64,000 bases of DNA from an uncultured Verrucomicrobia subdivision 3 bacterium. GTDB lineage: Bacteria; Verrucomicrobiota; Verrucomicrobiia; Limisphaerales; DASXHY01. Numbering within the stretch: position 1 is the stretch's first letter; the number at the start of each line of letters is the position of its first letter. The translations under genes were made by a program, and so were the position numbers. Below are positions 25,460 through 34,023 of this stretch, piece by piece. The notes beneath the pieces are model-generated. The model made no database searches and was not told the DNA's origin. It saw only the letters and a program-made list of their open reading frames with translations. The stretch spans positions 5,946 to 69,945 of the forward strand of contig CALBZA010000037.1 of NCBI GenBank assembly GCA_937890005.1. Direction: 5' to 3'.

Positions 25460-26638
25460 CTACTTGGCCCAACTGGGTTGAGAGCTATTTCCCGAAATCC
25501 GGGTGACATCCTTGACTTGTTTGGTAGGCACGTCAAGAAGAGACAGGCCGCGGCGCCCACCTGCCTGACGCCTTGTAAATACAAGGGTTCGCGAGTTGGG
25601 CGCCCATGATGGATCCTCGCCTTCAATCAGCTCCGTCACCGGTCCTCCAGATGTGGGAACCACGCAGATTCGGAACGTGCGCATCTGAGAAGTGAACGCC
25701 AGCCACTTGCCGTCCGGAGAATATTCCGGCTCCGATGGATTCAGAAATCCTGGCGTGGGAACAATCTGAACAGAACCGCCATTGGCCGGAACTTTTGCAA
25801 GTGCGCGTCGGCCATTGATCTCTGTGGCAAAACAAATCCATTGCCCGTCAGGAGTCCAACACGGCGAAGACTCCGCCTGCTTGGTTGATGTCAGGCGTTT
25901 GAGATTGCTTCCGTCCAGATCCGAAACATAAACATCCGGACTGCCGCCTTTGCTGAGGATCATGGCAACGCGACGGCCATCGAACGAAACCGCAGGACTG
26001 ATGCTGGACCCGCCGTAATAGGCAACTTTCGTTCGAGTACCACTGGCAAGGTCCTGATAGAAAATCGCCGGATTTCCGAGTTTGTAAGAAAGAAAGCACA
26101 ATCCGAACTTCCCTGGCGCCCAGGCAGGCGCGGCGACGATCGTGTTGTCTGCGGTGACGGCCTGCTGATTGAAGCCGTCGAAATCGGCAACGAAGATCTC
26201 GCTGTTCTGACCTTTCGCTGCCTTGTAAGCGATTTTGGTTTTCGCGATGCCTTTCCTTCCGAGCGCCTCGACAAAGTCATCGGCAAACGCATGAGCCTGC
26301 CGGCGCAACGAGGCGCCTGAGTAAATTTTCGAAACCAGCTGGCTTTTGTTCACTGCATCCACCGCGCGGGCCTGAAGGTTTCCGTTCGCGGAACCGGAGA
26401 TCAGATATTGTGCATTTTCGGCATTGGTGAATGCGAAGCCCTGGACGAAGAGATCGAACTGGAGCACTTCCGCCGCTTCACCCGTGATGCCGCTCATTGA
26501 GAGCCAGATGGGTGGAACGCGTCCCGGACCCTTTACTGTCACATCGATATCAATCTGCCCCGAGGCATTCTGAATTGAGCCTAAAATCAAAAGCGCACCG
26601 CCAGCGATTGCGGAGCAAAGAAACCGTTTCATGTTCAT
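25460..26638 (-). CDS. tolB: Tol-Pal system protein TolB
   Basis: The 392-residue periplasmic protein has an N-terminal signal peptide, an alpha/beta domain (about 35-150) and a six-bladed WD40-like propeller with repeated SFDGRRVAMI, TPDGQWICFAT and SPDGKWLAFTS segments. Its start overlaps the tolA stop (ATGA), so the two are translationally coupled. It links TolA to Pal during outer-membrane constriction. Confidence 0.95.
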   Translation of the reverse strand: MNMKRFLCSAIAGGALLILGSIQNASGQIDIDVTVKGPGRVPPIWLSMSGITGEAAEVLQFDLFVQGFAFTNAENAQYLISGSANGNLQARAVDAVNKSQLVSKIYSGASLRRQAHAFADDFVEALGRKGIAKTKIAYKAAKGQNSEIFVADFDGFNQQAVTADNTIVAAPAWAPGKFGLCFLSYKLGNPAIFYQDLASGTRTKVAYYGGSSISPAVSFDGRRVAMILSKGGSPDVYVSDLDGSNLKRLTSTKQAESSPCWTPDGQWICFATEINGRRALAKVPANGGSVQIVPTPGFLNPSEPEYSPDGKWLAFTSQMRTFRICVVPTSGGPVTELIEGEDPSWAPNSRTLVFTRRQAGGRRGLSLLDVPTKQVKDVTRISGNSSQPSWAK

Positions 26639-27498
26639 CCTAGTAATTGTCGTATCGCACTGATGTTGAAAGTGATTGTCACTTCGCGTTGAGCAAGAGT
26701 TTCTGATGAAGGCAGCGGCGCTGCGAAGCGCACACTGTTGAGTGTATTCTGAACGGCTCGATCTGCTGCGGGAATCCCTGAGCGTCTTGTAATTCGCGAG
26801 GAAACAACCGAGCCGTCTTTCGCAATGACAACGGTGACTTCCACTCGAGCGGAATCGTCCACCGAATCGGGCAAATGCTTGATGAGTTCCCGATAGTAAA
26901 CACTCTTTACCGCGTCATAAAAATTCGCGTAAGGCACACCACCACCACCGGATCCTTTCAATCGAATTTCCGTGCTGTCCGACAGTCCGCCTTTGATTCC
27001 AGAGACGGCCCGGTCCAGCTCTCGAGCCAGACGGTTCCGAGCTTCGCGCGCCTCGCGTTCCGCCTGCTCGTTCGAGCGATTTGATGGCGTTGGCCGTTTG
27101 ACAAGCGTCAGGTTCGGTTGCGGCTTCTTCGGTTTTGAGCTGACTTCGAGCGAATCGCTCTCTTTCGGTTTCTGAGGCTCTGATTTTGCAACCGGTTTCT
27201 TAACGGGTTCGGGCTGGACGACCTCAGGTTCTCGACTCTTCTCCGGCTTCGGTGCGGGCTTGGGTGGTTCCGGTGCGGGCTGTGGATCTCGTTGGGCGGC
27301 TGGCAACGATTTAACGTTCGGATCGCCGCCGCCCTGCTTCTGATCGTAGGTGGTTATGACCGGAATGAATTCCAGTATCGGAGATTCATCCACTACTTTC
27401 TTTTTGCTGAGGAAAGCCGGCCCAATCAACAAAATGCCCAGCAACAGCAGGTGAATGCCTGCAGAGGCGATAAAGCATCTTTTTTGAATCCGGTTCAT
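26635..27498 (-). CDS. tolA: TolA/TonB-type energy-transducing protein
   Basis: About 287 residues: one N-terminal TM helix (CFIASAGIHLLLLGILLIG), a long Pro/Lys/Glu linker (about 55-160), a short Arg/Glu-rich coiled stretch, and a TonB_C-like terminal domain (VVSSRITRRSGIPAADRAVQNTL). The ATG at 27498 overlaps the tolR stop; the longer frame to 27555 is less likely. It spans from TolQR to the outer membrane. Confidence 0.92.
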   Translation of the reverse strand: MNRIQKRCFIASAGIHLLLLGILLIGPAFLSKKKVVDESPILEFIPVITTYDQKQGGGDPNVKSLPAAQRDPQPAPEPPKPAPKPEKSREPEVVQPEPVKKPVAKSEPQKPKESDSLEVSSKPKKPQPNLTLVKRPTPSNRSNEQAEREAREARNRLARELDRAVSGIKGGLSDSTEIRLKGSGGGGVPYANFYDAVKSVYYRELIKHLPDSVDDSARVEVTVVIAKDGSVVSSRITRRSGIPAADRAVQNTLNSVRFAAPLPSSETLAQREVTITFNISAIRQLLG

Positions 27499-27914
27499 CT
27501 GCGTGTTGGCGGTTCGGTGCGAATCGAATAACGGGTGATTCCCCGCTTCTGGCATCGATCGATCACCGCCGTAAAATCTTTCGTCCGACTGTTCTCATCG
27601 GCCCGAATATAAACCACGGTGTTCGGATTTGCCTGCACGGCGTTGACCAGCATGGCTTCAAGCTGGTCGAGACTGACCCGACGTTTGTCGAGCATGTAAA
27701 TCCCCTGCGCGCTGATCTCCACCGTCCGGATGTCCCTCGGAGTGACCGGCTGGTCGGGTTTCCCGCCCTGCGGCAGCTTGAGCGAAAGCCCCTGTTCCAA
27801 AAGCGGCGTGGTGATGATGAAGATGATCAACAACACAAACGCCAGATCGAGCAGCGGCGTGATGTTGATCTCGCTCAACGTCACCAGATGACTGCGCTGT
27901 GAAAACCGTCTCAT
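27495..27914 (-). CDS. tolR: Proton-channel subunit TolR/ExbD
   Basis: The 139-residue protein has one TM helix carrying the channel Asp (ITPLLDLAFVLLIIFIIT) and a periplasmic domain. The ATGA overlaps on both sides with tolQ and tolA fix the start and the operon. With TolQ it forms the proton-driven motor of the Tol system. Confidence 0.95.
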   Translation of the reverse strand: MRRFSQRSHLVTLSEINITPLLDLAFVLLIIFIITTPLLEQGLSLKLPQGGKPDQPVTPRDIRTVEISAQGIYMLDKRRVSLDQLEAMLVNAVQANPNTVVYIRADENSRTKDFTAVIDRCQKRGITRYSIRTEPPTRR

Positions 27915-28648
27915 TCTTCGCTCAAATATTCCGTCTCCATTTTGGAAACCAATTCCTGCGCAAAATTGTCCAGTTCCACCGTCAGGACACGCAGGTTATG
28001 CACCAGCCAGTTATAGCCGAACATCGACGGAATCGCGACCAGCAGACCGGCCACCGTCGTGATCAAAGCAGCCGCCACACCAGGTGCCATGGCACTCAAG
28101 GTCGCACTGCCCTGCATGGCCACGTGTCCGAAGGTGCTCATCACGCCCCACACGGTTCCGAGCAATCCAAGAAAAGGCCCGCCGCTGACTGCGATGGCCA
28201 GCAGGATCAGGCCGGATTCGAGTTTAAGGGATTCCTGCGCGACGGCATTTTCCAGCGTGCGTTTGGTGTGTTCCATTCCCTTCATCGAAACGTAGCGTTT
28301 CCGGGTTCCTTCAGGCGTTTTCAGCCGGCTGTCGAGTTCCACGCTTCCGGCCTGATAGACCATGAACAGCGGGCAACCCTCGGCCTGAACGCGCCGGTCG
28401 AACACATCCAGAACAGCTTTCTGCGAGCGGAATTCGGCCATGAAAAACTGGTTCAGCTTCTTGGCTTTTCGCATTTGGATAGCCTTCGAGAGCATGACGA
28501 ACCAGGCGACGACGGAGAAGATGGCGAGGCAGACGATGATGATTTTGGCTTCCACCGTGGCCTGACGCCAGATGTAAACCAGCTCGAACTCACCCGCTCT
28601 CGAAGCGGTATTGGCGGCAGCTGCCGCAAAAAATAAAGGCACGTTCAT
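27911..28648 (-). CDS. tolQ: Proton-channel subunit TolQ/ExbB
   Basis: The 245-residue membrane protein has a first TM (AKIIIVCLAIFSVVAWFVML) after a periplasmic N-terminus, a cytoplasmic loop, and two closely spaced TMs with the family's GGPFLGLLGTVWGVM and AALITTVAGLLVAIPSMFGYN blocks. It is the first gene of the tolQRAB-pal-pal-tatAC run; all members lie on the minus strand with overlaps or gaps no longer than about 92 bp. Confidence 0.95.
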   Translation of the reverse strand: MNVPLFFAAAAANTASRAGEFELVYIWRQATVEAKIIIVCLAIFSVVAWFVMLSKAIQMRKAKKLNQFFMAEFRSQKAVLDVFDRRVQAEGCPLFMVYQAGSVELDSRLKTPEGTRKRYVSMKGMEHTKRTLENAVAQESLKLESGLILLAIAVSGGPFLGLLGTVWGVMSTFGHVAMQGSATLSAMAPGVAAALITTVAGLLVAIPSMFGYNWLVHNLRVLTVELDNFAQELVSKMETEYLSEE

Positions 28649-28760
28649 TCCTTCACGAAATTTATCCGCGATTTTGGTCGTGAGGAACCGACGCGCCCGA
28701 GCGGAATTCGTTCAACGAAAAACAGAATTTTTTTACCGGCCCCGATGGCCGACATGGTTG

Positions 28761-28788
28761 TTTCTAGCAACGCACACGGGAATTGCAA
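28761..28788 (-). promoter_or_regulatory. Possible sigma70-type promoter of the tol operon
   Basis: On the minus strand TTGCAA (28788-28783) and TAGAAA (28766-28761) are separated by 16 bp, upstream of the tolQ ATG at 28648. Each hexamer matches consensus at four of six positions. The rest of the 285-bp divergent gap shows no other clear feature. Weak evidence. Confidence 0.25.
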
Positions 28789-28933
28789 AAGGTTTTTTGG
28801 TAAAACGCATAAGGTTTTCACCCCGGCATCGTTTTTCACGGACCGAAACTTGAAGTGACCGTTTACAAACTCCGGCCGGATGTGGAGTCACGCCGACCTT
28901 TACAGCGCTGCATCTTCGGCCAATCTAAGCACC

Positions 28934-30121
28934 ATGAAAACAAGGCCCGCCGTTCTCCTGACGCTGTTCCTTTCGATCACGCTGCTGATGTCACCGCCAG
29001 CGTTCGCGGCTTCGGCCTCCGCTTCGTCGAAGCGTTCCAAAACGCCGGGCGTGGAGATGGCGCAGACGTTGTCAATGCTGACCGGTGTGGCCATCTCACC
29101 GCTTCTGGGAGTGGGAGCCGTGGGTGCCTATCAATGGTTCAAAGCAGAAACTCCGGAGCAGAAGGCCAAGCTGCACTGGTATGCCCAGCCTGTTTTCTGG
29201 GTTTCCGCACTTATTCTGGTGGCGCTCTGCTTCATCAAGGACACCGCCGGCACCGCACTACCGACAGCGCTCAAGAAACCGCTCGATATCGCAGACACGA
29301 TCGAAAACAAGATCAGCGGCCTTGTCGCCACCGGTGCGTTTGTGCCCCTGGCCATTTCTCTTTTCGAACAAACCAACCCGGGCGATGGCGCCATGTTGAG
29401 CAGTCTTGGGTTTGCCGCTGTGGATCTGACTTCGCTTTACAATGTCGTGATCATTCCCGTTGCGATGATCGCGTTTTTCATCGTGTTTCTCGCCTCCAAC
29501 GCCATCAACATCCTCATTCTCCTGAGCCCGTTCACAACAGTGGACGCAGCATTGAAGGCGTTTCGCGGCGCCGTCCTCGCCAGCGTTGCGGTGACGGCGT
29601 GGGCCAATCCGTGGGTGGGAGCGATCTGGTCGTTGATCATCATTGTCTTCGCTTATTTCATCGCGGGCTGGTCCTTCCGGCTGTCGCACTTCGGACTCGT
29701 CTTTGTCTGGGATTTTGTCACACGCCGCTGCAAACGCTTCGTGCCGGATAAAACGGAGAACAAACTGTTTCTCGGACGAAAGGTGGAAGGCGTTCCGGCC
29801 CGCACTTACGGAAAACTCAGTCGGAACGAGAACGGACGGCTCACACTGCGGTATCGTCCGTGGCTGATTTTTCCCGAGCGAAGAATCGAACTGCCCGAAG
29901 GCACGTATGCGGTGGGATGCGGCTTTTTCTATTCCGAAATCCAGCGTGTGGAGGGAGATGAAACAAAAACAGTTCTCCTCCTGCCACCACGCTACCTCGA
30001 TCACGAGACTCAGGTCTCCGAAATCTACGGCCTCGCAGGTACACGCGAAGTCGGACTGAGAGCCGCATGGTCGTGGTTGAGCGGGATGTTCAGAGGCAAA
30101 CCCGAAGCGGTGCCGGCCTGA
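28934..30121 (+). CDS. Multi-pass membrane protein of unknown function
   Basis: About 395 residues: a signal peptide (LLTLFLSITLLMSPPAFAA), then about six hydrophobic helices between residues 55 and 275, and a soluble C-terminal half (about 275-395) with LGRKVEGVPARTYG, LRYRPWLIFPERRIELPEG and LLPPRYLDHETQVSEIYGL. The ATG at 28934 gives the best signal peptide. It is divergent from tolQ. No family is recognised; the regular arrangement suggests a genuine conserved envelope protein rather than a shadow. Confidence 0.7.
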   Translation: MKTRPAVLLTLFLSITLLMSPPAFAASASASSKRSKTPGVEMAQTLSMLTGVAISPLLGVGAVGAYQWFKAETPEQKAKLHWYAQPVFWVSALILVALCFIKDTAGTALPTALKKPLDIADTIENKISGLVATGAFVPLAISLFEQTNPGDGAMLSSLGFAAVDLTSLYNVVIIPVAMIAFFIVFLASNAINILILLSPFTTVDAALKAFRGAVLASVAVTAWANPWVGAIWSLIIIVFAYFIAGWSFRLSHFGLVFVWDFVTRRCKRFVPDKTENKLFLGRKVEGVPARTYGKLSRNENGRLTLRYRPWLIFPERRIELPEGTYAVGCGFFYSEIQRVEGDETKTVLLLPPRYLDHETQVSEIYGLAGTREVGLRAAWSWLSGMFRGKPEAVPA

Positions 30122-30156
30122 ATCGTCGCGAGCAAAGCTCGAAAATTTGTTTATAA

Positions 30157-30243
30157 CCGCAAAGAACGCAGAGAGCGCAAAGTGATGGTTTGAAAACAGC
30201 AAACTGTTTGCTTCGTTCTTTGAGTTCTTTGAGTTCTTTGCGG
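30157..30243. repeat. Inverted repeat (family 1, copy 2)
   Basis: The left arm at 30157-30182 starts CCGCAAAGAACGCAGAGAGC. The right arm at 30218-30243 is a looser complement in which a TTCTTTGAG word repeats. The left arm differs from that of the copy at 2436 at only a few positions. It lies between the convergent membrane-protein and threonine-aldolase genes. A small CGAGC-AAA-GCTCG hairpin at 30129-30141 precedes it and may end the plus-strand gene. Confidence 0.8.
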
Positions 30244-30267
30244 TGAATCGATTCCGAAAAAGAAATT

Positions 30268-31314
30268 TCAAGAACCGCTGACCAGCTGTTTGAGATCGGC
30301 CGCGAACGTATCCACGTCCTCAGGTGTCGTATCCCAGCTGCACATCAGACGTGCGTAGTCGAAACCAACATTTGTGTAAAACTTCCAGCCGCGCTCGTAC
30401 ATCGCCTGCACGATTTCATCGGGAATCGATGCAAACACCGCATTGGTTTCCGGTGGGAAGGCGATGCGGATTCCCGGCAGATTTTGAATCGCCGATGCAA
30501 GTCGCGACGCCATGCTGTTCGCGTGCCGGGCGTGTTTGATCCACGCGCCGTCCTTCAGCATTCCGACCCACGGCGCTGAGAGAAATCTCATCTTGGACGC
30601 AAGCTGTCCGCCTTGCTTGCAACGGTAATCGAATTCTTTGGCAAGTTCGCGGTTGAAGAACACCACTGCCTCCCCGATTGCGATTCCGTTCTTCGTTCCG
30701 CCAAAGCTCAATACATCCACGCCTGACTGCCATGTCAGTTCCTTGGGCGTGACACCGAGCGCTGCCACGGCATTGGCGAATCGCGCGCCATCCATGTGAA
30801 TTCTCAACCCACATTTCCGCGCGATGCCCCAGAGCTTCTTCAACTCATCCGGCGTGTAAACCGTGCCCGCCTCCGTTGCTTGCGTGAGACTGATTGCCCG
30901 CGGCTTGGGATAATGAATGTCGGTCCGCTTCAAAACCGCCTTTTCGATCGAATCGGGAGCGATCTTTCCGTTCTCGCCAGGCAGCAACAGCACCTTGGTT
31001 CCGTTCGCGAAGAATTCCGGCGCGCCACATTCAGACACCTCGATGTGCGCCAGCTCGTGGCACAGAATGCTGTGGTAACTCTGGCAAAGCGAAGCGAGTG
31101 AAAGTGAGTTCGCCGAGGTTCCATTGAAGACGAAAAACACTTCGCAATGCGTTTCGAACACGTCGCGAATCAGATCGGCGGCACGTTTCGTCCAGGCGTC
31201 GTCACCGTAGCTGACGTCGTGTCCGGCGTTCGCCTCCAGCATGGCCGCGAGCGCTTCGGGACAGATGCCTGAATAATTGTCGCTCGCAAACTGACGTGGC
31301 CTGAATGTTGCCAT
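30268..31314 (-). CDS. ltaE: Low-specificity L-threonine aldolase family enzyme
   Basis: The 348-residue fold-type I PLP enzyme splits threonine to glycine and acetaldehyde. Visible are FASDNYSGICPEALAAM at the start, the VSYGDDAWTKRAADLIRD block, RIHMDGARFANA, and the PLP lysine in SFGGTKNG. The length is normal. Related beta-eliminating lyases share the fold, so substrate specificity is inferred. It is a single-gene unit between the repeat element and the metS-like gene. Confidence 0.9.
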   Translation of the reverse strand: MATFRPRQFASDNYSGICPEALAAMLEANAGHDVSYGDDAWTKRAADLIRDVFETHCEVFFVFNGTSANSLSLASLCQSYHSILCHELAHIEVSECGAPEFFANGTKVLLLPGENGKIAPDSIEKAVLKRTDIHYPKPRAISLTQATEAGTVYTPDELKKLWGIARKCGLRIHMDGARFANAVAALGVTPKELTWQSGVDVLSFGGTKNGIAIGEAVVFFNRELAKEFDYRCKQGGQLASKMRFLSAPWVGMLKDGAWIKHARHANSMASRLASAIQNLPGIRIAFPPETNAVFASIPDEIVQAMYERGWKFYTNVGFDYARLMCSWDTTPEDVDTFAADLKQLVSGS

Positions 31315-31379
31315 GCTGCGACTTTACCGCACCCTTCGCGTGAGAAAAGCGAATTGAAAAATGGAGGACCGAAGAAGAA

Positions 31380-31526
31380 TCAGTCCTCGCCCTTGTCTAT
31401 GTCTTCGATTCCGTGAATGTGATCTTCCGGCTTCTTTTCCGTCAGCACGCGCCAGATGCACCAGCTGAAAAGAACCAGCACGAAACCCACCGACACTGAC
31501 ATCGTAAACCAGCCGCCCGCAGTCAT
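31380..31526 (-). CDS. Small subunit of an NSS amino-acid transporter (MetS-like)
   Basis: The 48-residue peptide has a single TM helix ([21 protein letters not shown]) and an acidic tail ([18 protein letters not shown]). Its ATG overlaps the transporter stop (31523-31526), so translation is coupled. The pairing of an NSS carrier with a one-helix peptide is the MetPS arrangement known from Corynebacterium methionine/alanine uptake. The frame extends to 31571, but the overlap supports the shorter form. Confidence 0.8.
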   Translation of the reverse strand: MTAGGWFTMSVSVGFVLVLFSWCIWRVLTEKKPEDHIHGIEDIDKGED

Positions 31527-33145
31527 GCTTTTGTCTCCTTTGAACGGTTGTTGTTGCCGGCCTTGTCCCATCGTCGCCCGGCCGCAGCGGTTGTGATGAT
31601 GAAGAAAACGATGATCAGAACGATCAGCCCCACGCTCATGCGCGCGACGGAACTGCCTTCGCTGGAAATCAGATCCGTGACGTAGCCGGTCGGCTTGAAC
31701 TCACCTGTTTTAGGATTCCATCCAAACACATTGAACAGAACCCAAAGCGCAAAAATCGTGAGCAGATAGAGAGGACAGATGTATTTGATGATCGGTTTAA
31801 AGAAGCCGGGTATTCGCATCGACGCGCCCTTGTGCGCCTCTTCCCAGCCTTTCTCAATTCCTAGCACCCAGCCAAAGACAATGATCAACACCGTCGCCAG
31901 CACGAAGATCAGAAACGTTCCAACCCAGAAATCAATCGTGTCGAGCGCCTTGATGTCCTTGCTGAAATAAACGATGAAAAGTGTCCCGAGCGCGGTGATC
32001 AATCCAAGCAGGCTGACTGATTGCTTCCGGTTCAGCCCGAGCCCTTCTTCCAGAAAGGCGATTCCAGGTTGCAGCATTGAAAGCGAGCTGGTGATCGCTG
32101 CCAGGAACAAAAGGAAGAACCACGCCGCGCCGAAAAATTGCGACGCCGGCATCTTGGAGAAGACCAGCGGCAAAACCTTGAATCCGAGTCCGAACGTTCC
32201 CTGGCCCACAACTCCGGCGGCTCCGAGGAAAATGAACGCCGCAGGCACCGTGATCATGCCGCCCAGACCGACTTCGCAAAATTCATTCGCGCTGGTTGCC
32301 GTCAATCCGCTCAGCACGATGTCATCCTTTTCCCGGAGATAACTGGAGTAGGTGATGATGACGCCGAACCCGACTGAAAGTGAGAAGAAGATCTGTCCCG
32401 CCGCCGCCAGCCAGAGTTGCGGATTGGCGAGTTGCGTGCCGATGTCGCCCGGATTCCACATGAAACCGAGACCGTTGAGAATATTCTGATCAGGCTTGGC
32501 AGGATCCGGCGTTCCGAGGGTCAGCACCCGCACAAGCACGATGATCGCGAGCAGGATCAGCGCGGGCATGCCCCATTTGCAGAAGGTTTCAATTCCTTTT
32601 GAAATTCCGCGATAAATGATGATGAAATTCAACGCGAACACGATCACGAGAAAGATCACCACCTGATTACTTCCGCCCGAAATCGTGAGTCCATCCTTGG
32701 TCGCACCTACGAATCGCGCCCAGAAATCTCCGTACGCCGCGACATCGTTTCCCAAATTCAAATGGCCTGTCGCGGAGAACCAGGCATATCCCAGGCACCA
32801 AGCCTCGATATAGACGTAATACATGTAGATCGTCACCGGGATGACGGCGCCGAGAACGCCGATGTATTTGCCCACCGGATGGCGGATCAGGGCATAAAAA
32901 ATTCCCGGGCTTGAACGAAATCCCTTTTGTCCTGCGTAACGTCCCAGCGTCCACTCCGCCCAACAGATCGGTATCCCCAGAATCAGTAGCGAAATGAAGT
33001 AGGCGATCATGAACGCCCCGCTGCCGTATTGCGCGGCCAAACCGGGGAAACGCAGGAAATTGCCGAGCCCGACAGCACTCCCGGCCACGGCCATGATGAC
33101 ACCGAGGCGGGAACTCCAGCATTCACGGAACTTGCCAGTGGTCAT
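31523..33145 (-). CDS. Sodium-dependent amino-acid transporter, NSS family (MetP-like)
   Basis: The 540-residue LeuT-fold carrier has [22 protein letters not shown] (TM1 sodium/substrate site), [40 protein letters not shown] (TM6 region) and about 12 hydrophobic helices. Together with the overlapping one-helix subunit it should import a neutral amino acid, plausibly methionine or alanine, with sodium. It is divergent from tetR across 242 bp. Confidence 0.9.
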   Translation of the reverse strand: MTTGKFRECWSSRLGVIMAVAGSAVGLGNFLRFPGLAAQYGSGAFMIAYFISLLILGIPICWAEWTLGRYAGQKGFRSSPGIFYALIRHPVGKYIGVLGAVIPVTIYMYYVYIEAWCLGYAWFSATGHLNLGNDVAAYGDFWARFVGATKDGLTISGGSNQVVIFLVIVFALNFIIIYRGISKGIETFCKWGMPALILLAIIVLVRVLTLGTPDPAKPDQNILNGLGFMWNPGDIGTQLANPQLWLAAAGQIFFSLSVGFGVIITYSSYLREKDDIVLSGLTATSANEFCEVGLGGMITVPAAFIFLGAAGVVGQGTFGLGFKVLPLVFSKMPASQFFGAAWFFLLFLAAITSSLSMLQPGIAFLEEGLGLNRKQSVSLLGLITALGTLFIVYFSKDIKALDTIDFWVGTFLIFVLATVLIIVFGWVLGIEKGWEEAHKGASMRIPGFFKPIIKYICPLYLLTIFALWVLFNVFGWNPKTGEFKPTGYVTDLISSEGSSVARMSVGLIVLIIVFFIITTAAAGRRWDKAGNNNRSKETKA

Positions 33146-33362
33146 TGATGCAGAGGTTCTACAGATGATCCGCCGGAATCGCCAGCTGGAATTGACACCG
33201 TGGCTGAAAATGGCCGGTGGAGCTGGGCTGCCGACGCTTCAAATCGGCCGTTTGATTTCCAACCGAACCCAAACTAAAACTCCTCACCTGAACGATGAAT
33301 CCATTTCAACGACTGGGCCGAAAGTTCCATGGAAACCATTTGACGCCGGATGATACCATACT

Positions 33363-33374
33363 TACCGTTCGGTA
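33363..33374. promoter_or_regulatory. Probable TetR-family operator
   Basis: TACCG-TT-CGGTA is a short palindrome 13 bp before the tetR start. Half-sites of this kind are common for efflux-controlling TetR repressors. It would allow autoregulation and co-regulation of the downstream RND genes. Confidence 0.5.
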
Positions 33375-33387
33375 GGTTTTTCCAGGT

Positions 33388-34005
33388 ATGCCGCCCGTCG
33401 CCAGTAATATCTCTGAAACGCGCGAAGAAATTCTCCGCGCCGCGCTCAAGCATTTTGCCAACAGCGGCTATTCCGGCGCGTCTGTCCAGGAGATTGTGGA
33501 TGACGCCGACGTCTCCAAGCCGACGCTTTATTATTATTTCAAGGACAAGGCCGGACTTTTTCAGGCACTGGTCAATGAGGCGCACGACGAGCGGTATCGT
33601 CTCATGCAGGCTGCGGTGCGGAAAGCTTCAGATCTCAAGACCCAATTGATCGAAATCCTGACCTGCCTCTTTGATTACCTTCACAAAAACCGGGAGTTGA
33701 TGCGCATTGCATTCTCTTCGGCTTTTGCCGCGCCGGGCGAAATGCCCCAGGGCGTTCGGTGCAACGACAAGTGCGAGCGCAACTTCGAGTTCATCCATTC
33801 GCTGATGAAGAAGGGGCAGGCCGATGGAACGCTCGACCGCAACTTTGACAGCCGGGAACTCGCGTTCGGGTTCTACGGGCAGGTAAACTCTTATCTCGTC
33901 AGCCAGCTCATCATGCCTGAATGTGCGCTTGATCGGAACACGGCGGGCCGCATCGTTCAGCTGTTCCTCTCGGGCGCCGCCGCGAAAAAGCGCGGCAATC
34001 ACTGA
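33388..34005 (+). CDS. TetR-family transcriptional regulator of the RND locus
   Basis: The 205-residue protein has an N-terminal helix-turn-helix: TREEILRAALKHFANSGYSGASVQEI then VSKPTLYYYFKDKAGLF (about 9-60), the TetR signature. The C-terminal ligand domain contains ECALDRNTAG. It is followed 18 bp later by the efflux adaptor gene, and a palindrome lies just before it, so it is most likely the local repressor. The inducer is unknown. Confidence 0.93.
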   Translation: MPPVASNISETREEILRAALKHFANSGYSGASVQEIVDDADVSKPTLYYYFKDKAGLFQALVNEAHDERYRLMQAAVRKASDLKTQLIEILTCLFDYLHKNRELMRIAFSSAFAAPGEMPQGVRCNDKCERNFEFIHSLMKKGQADGTLDRNFDSRELAFGFYGQVNSYLVSQLIMPECALDRNTAGRIVQLFLSGAAAKKRGNH

Positions 34006-34023
34006 CTCTCAGAAAGAAGGAAA

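Noticed and set aside
25438..25626. Long N-terminal extension of the second Pal-like protein
   Set aside because: It overlaps the end of tolB, while the internal ATG gives a proper lipoprotein signal.
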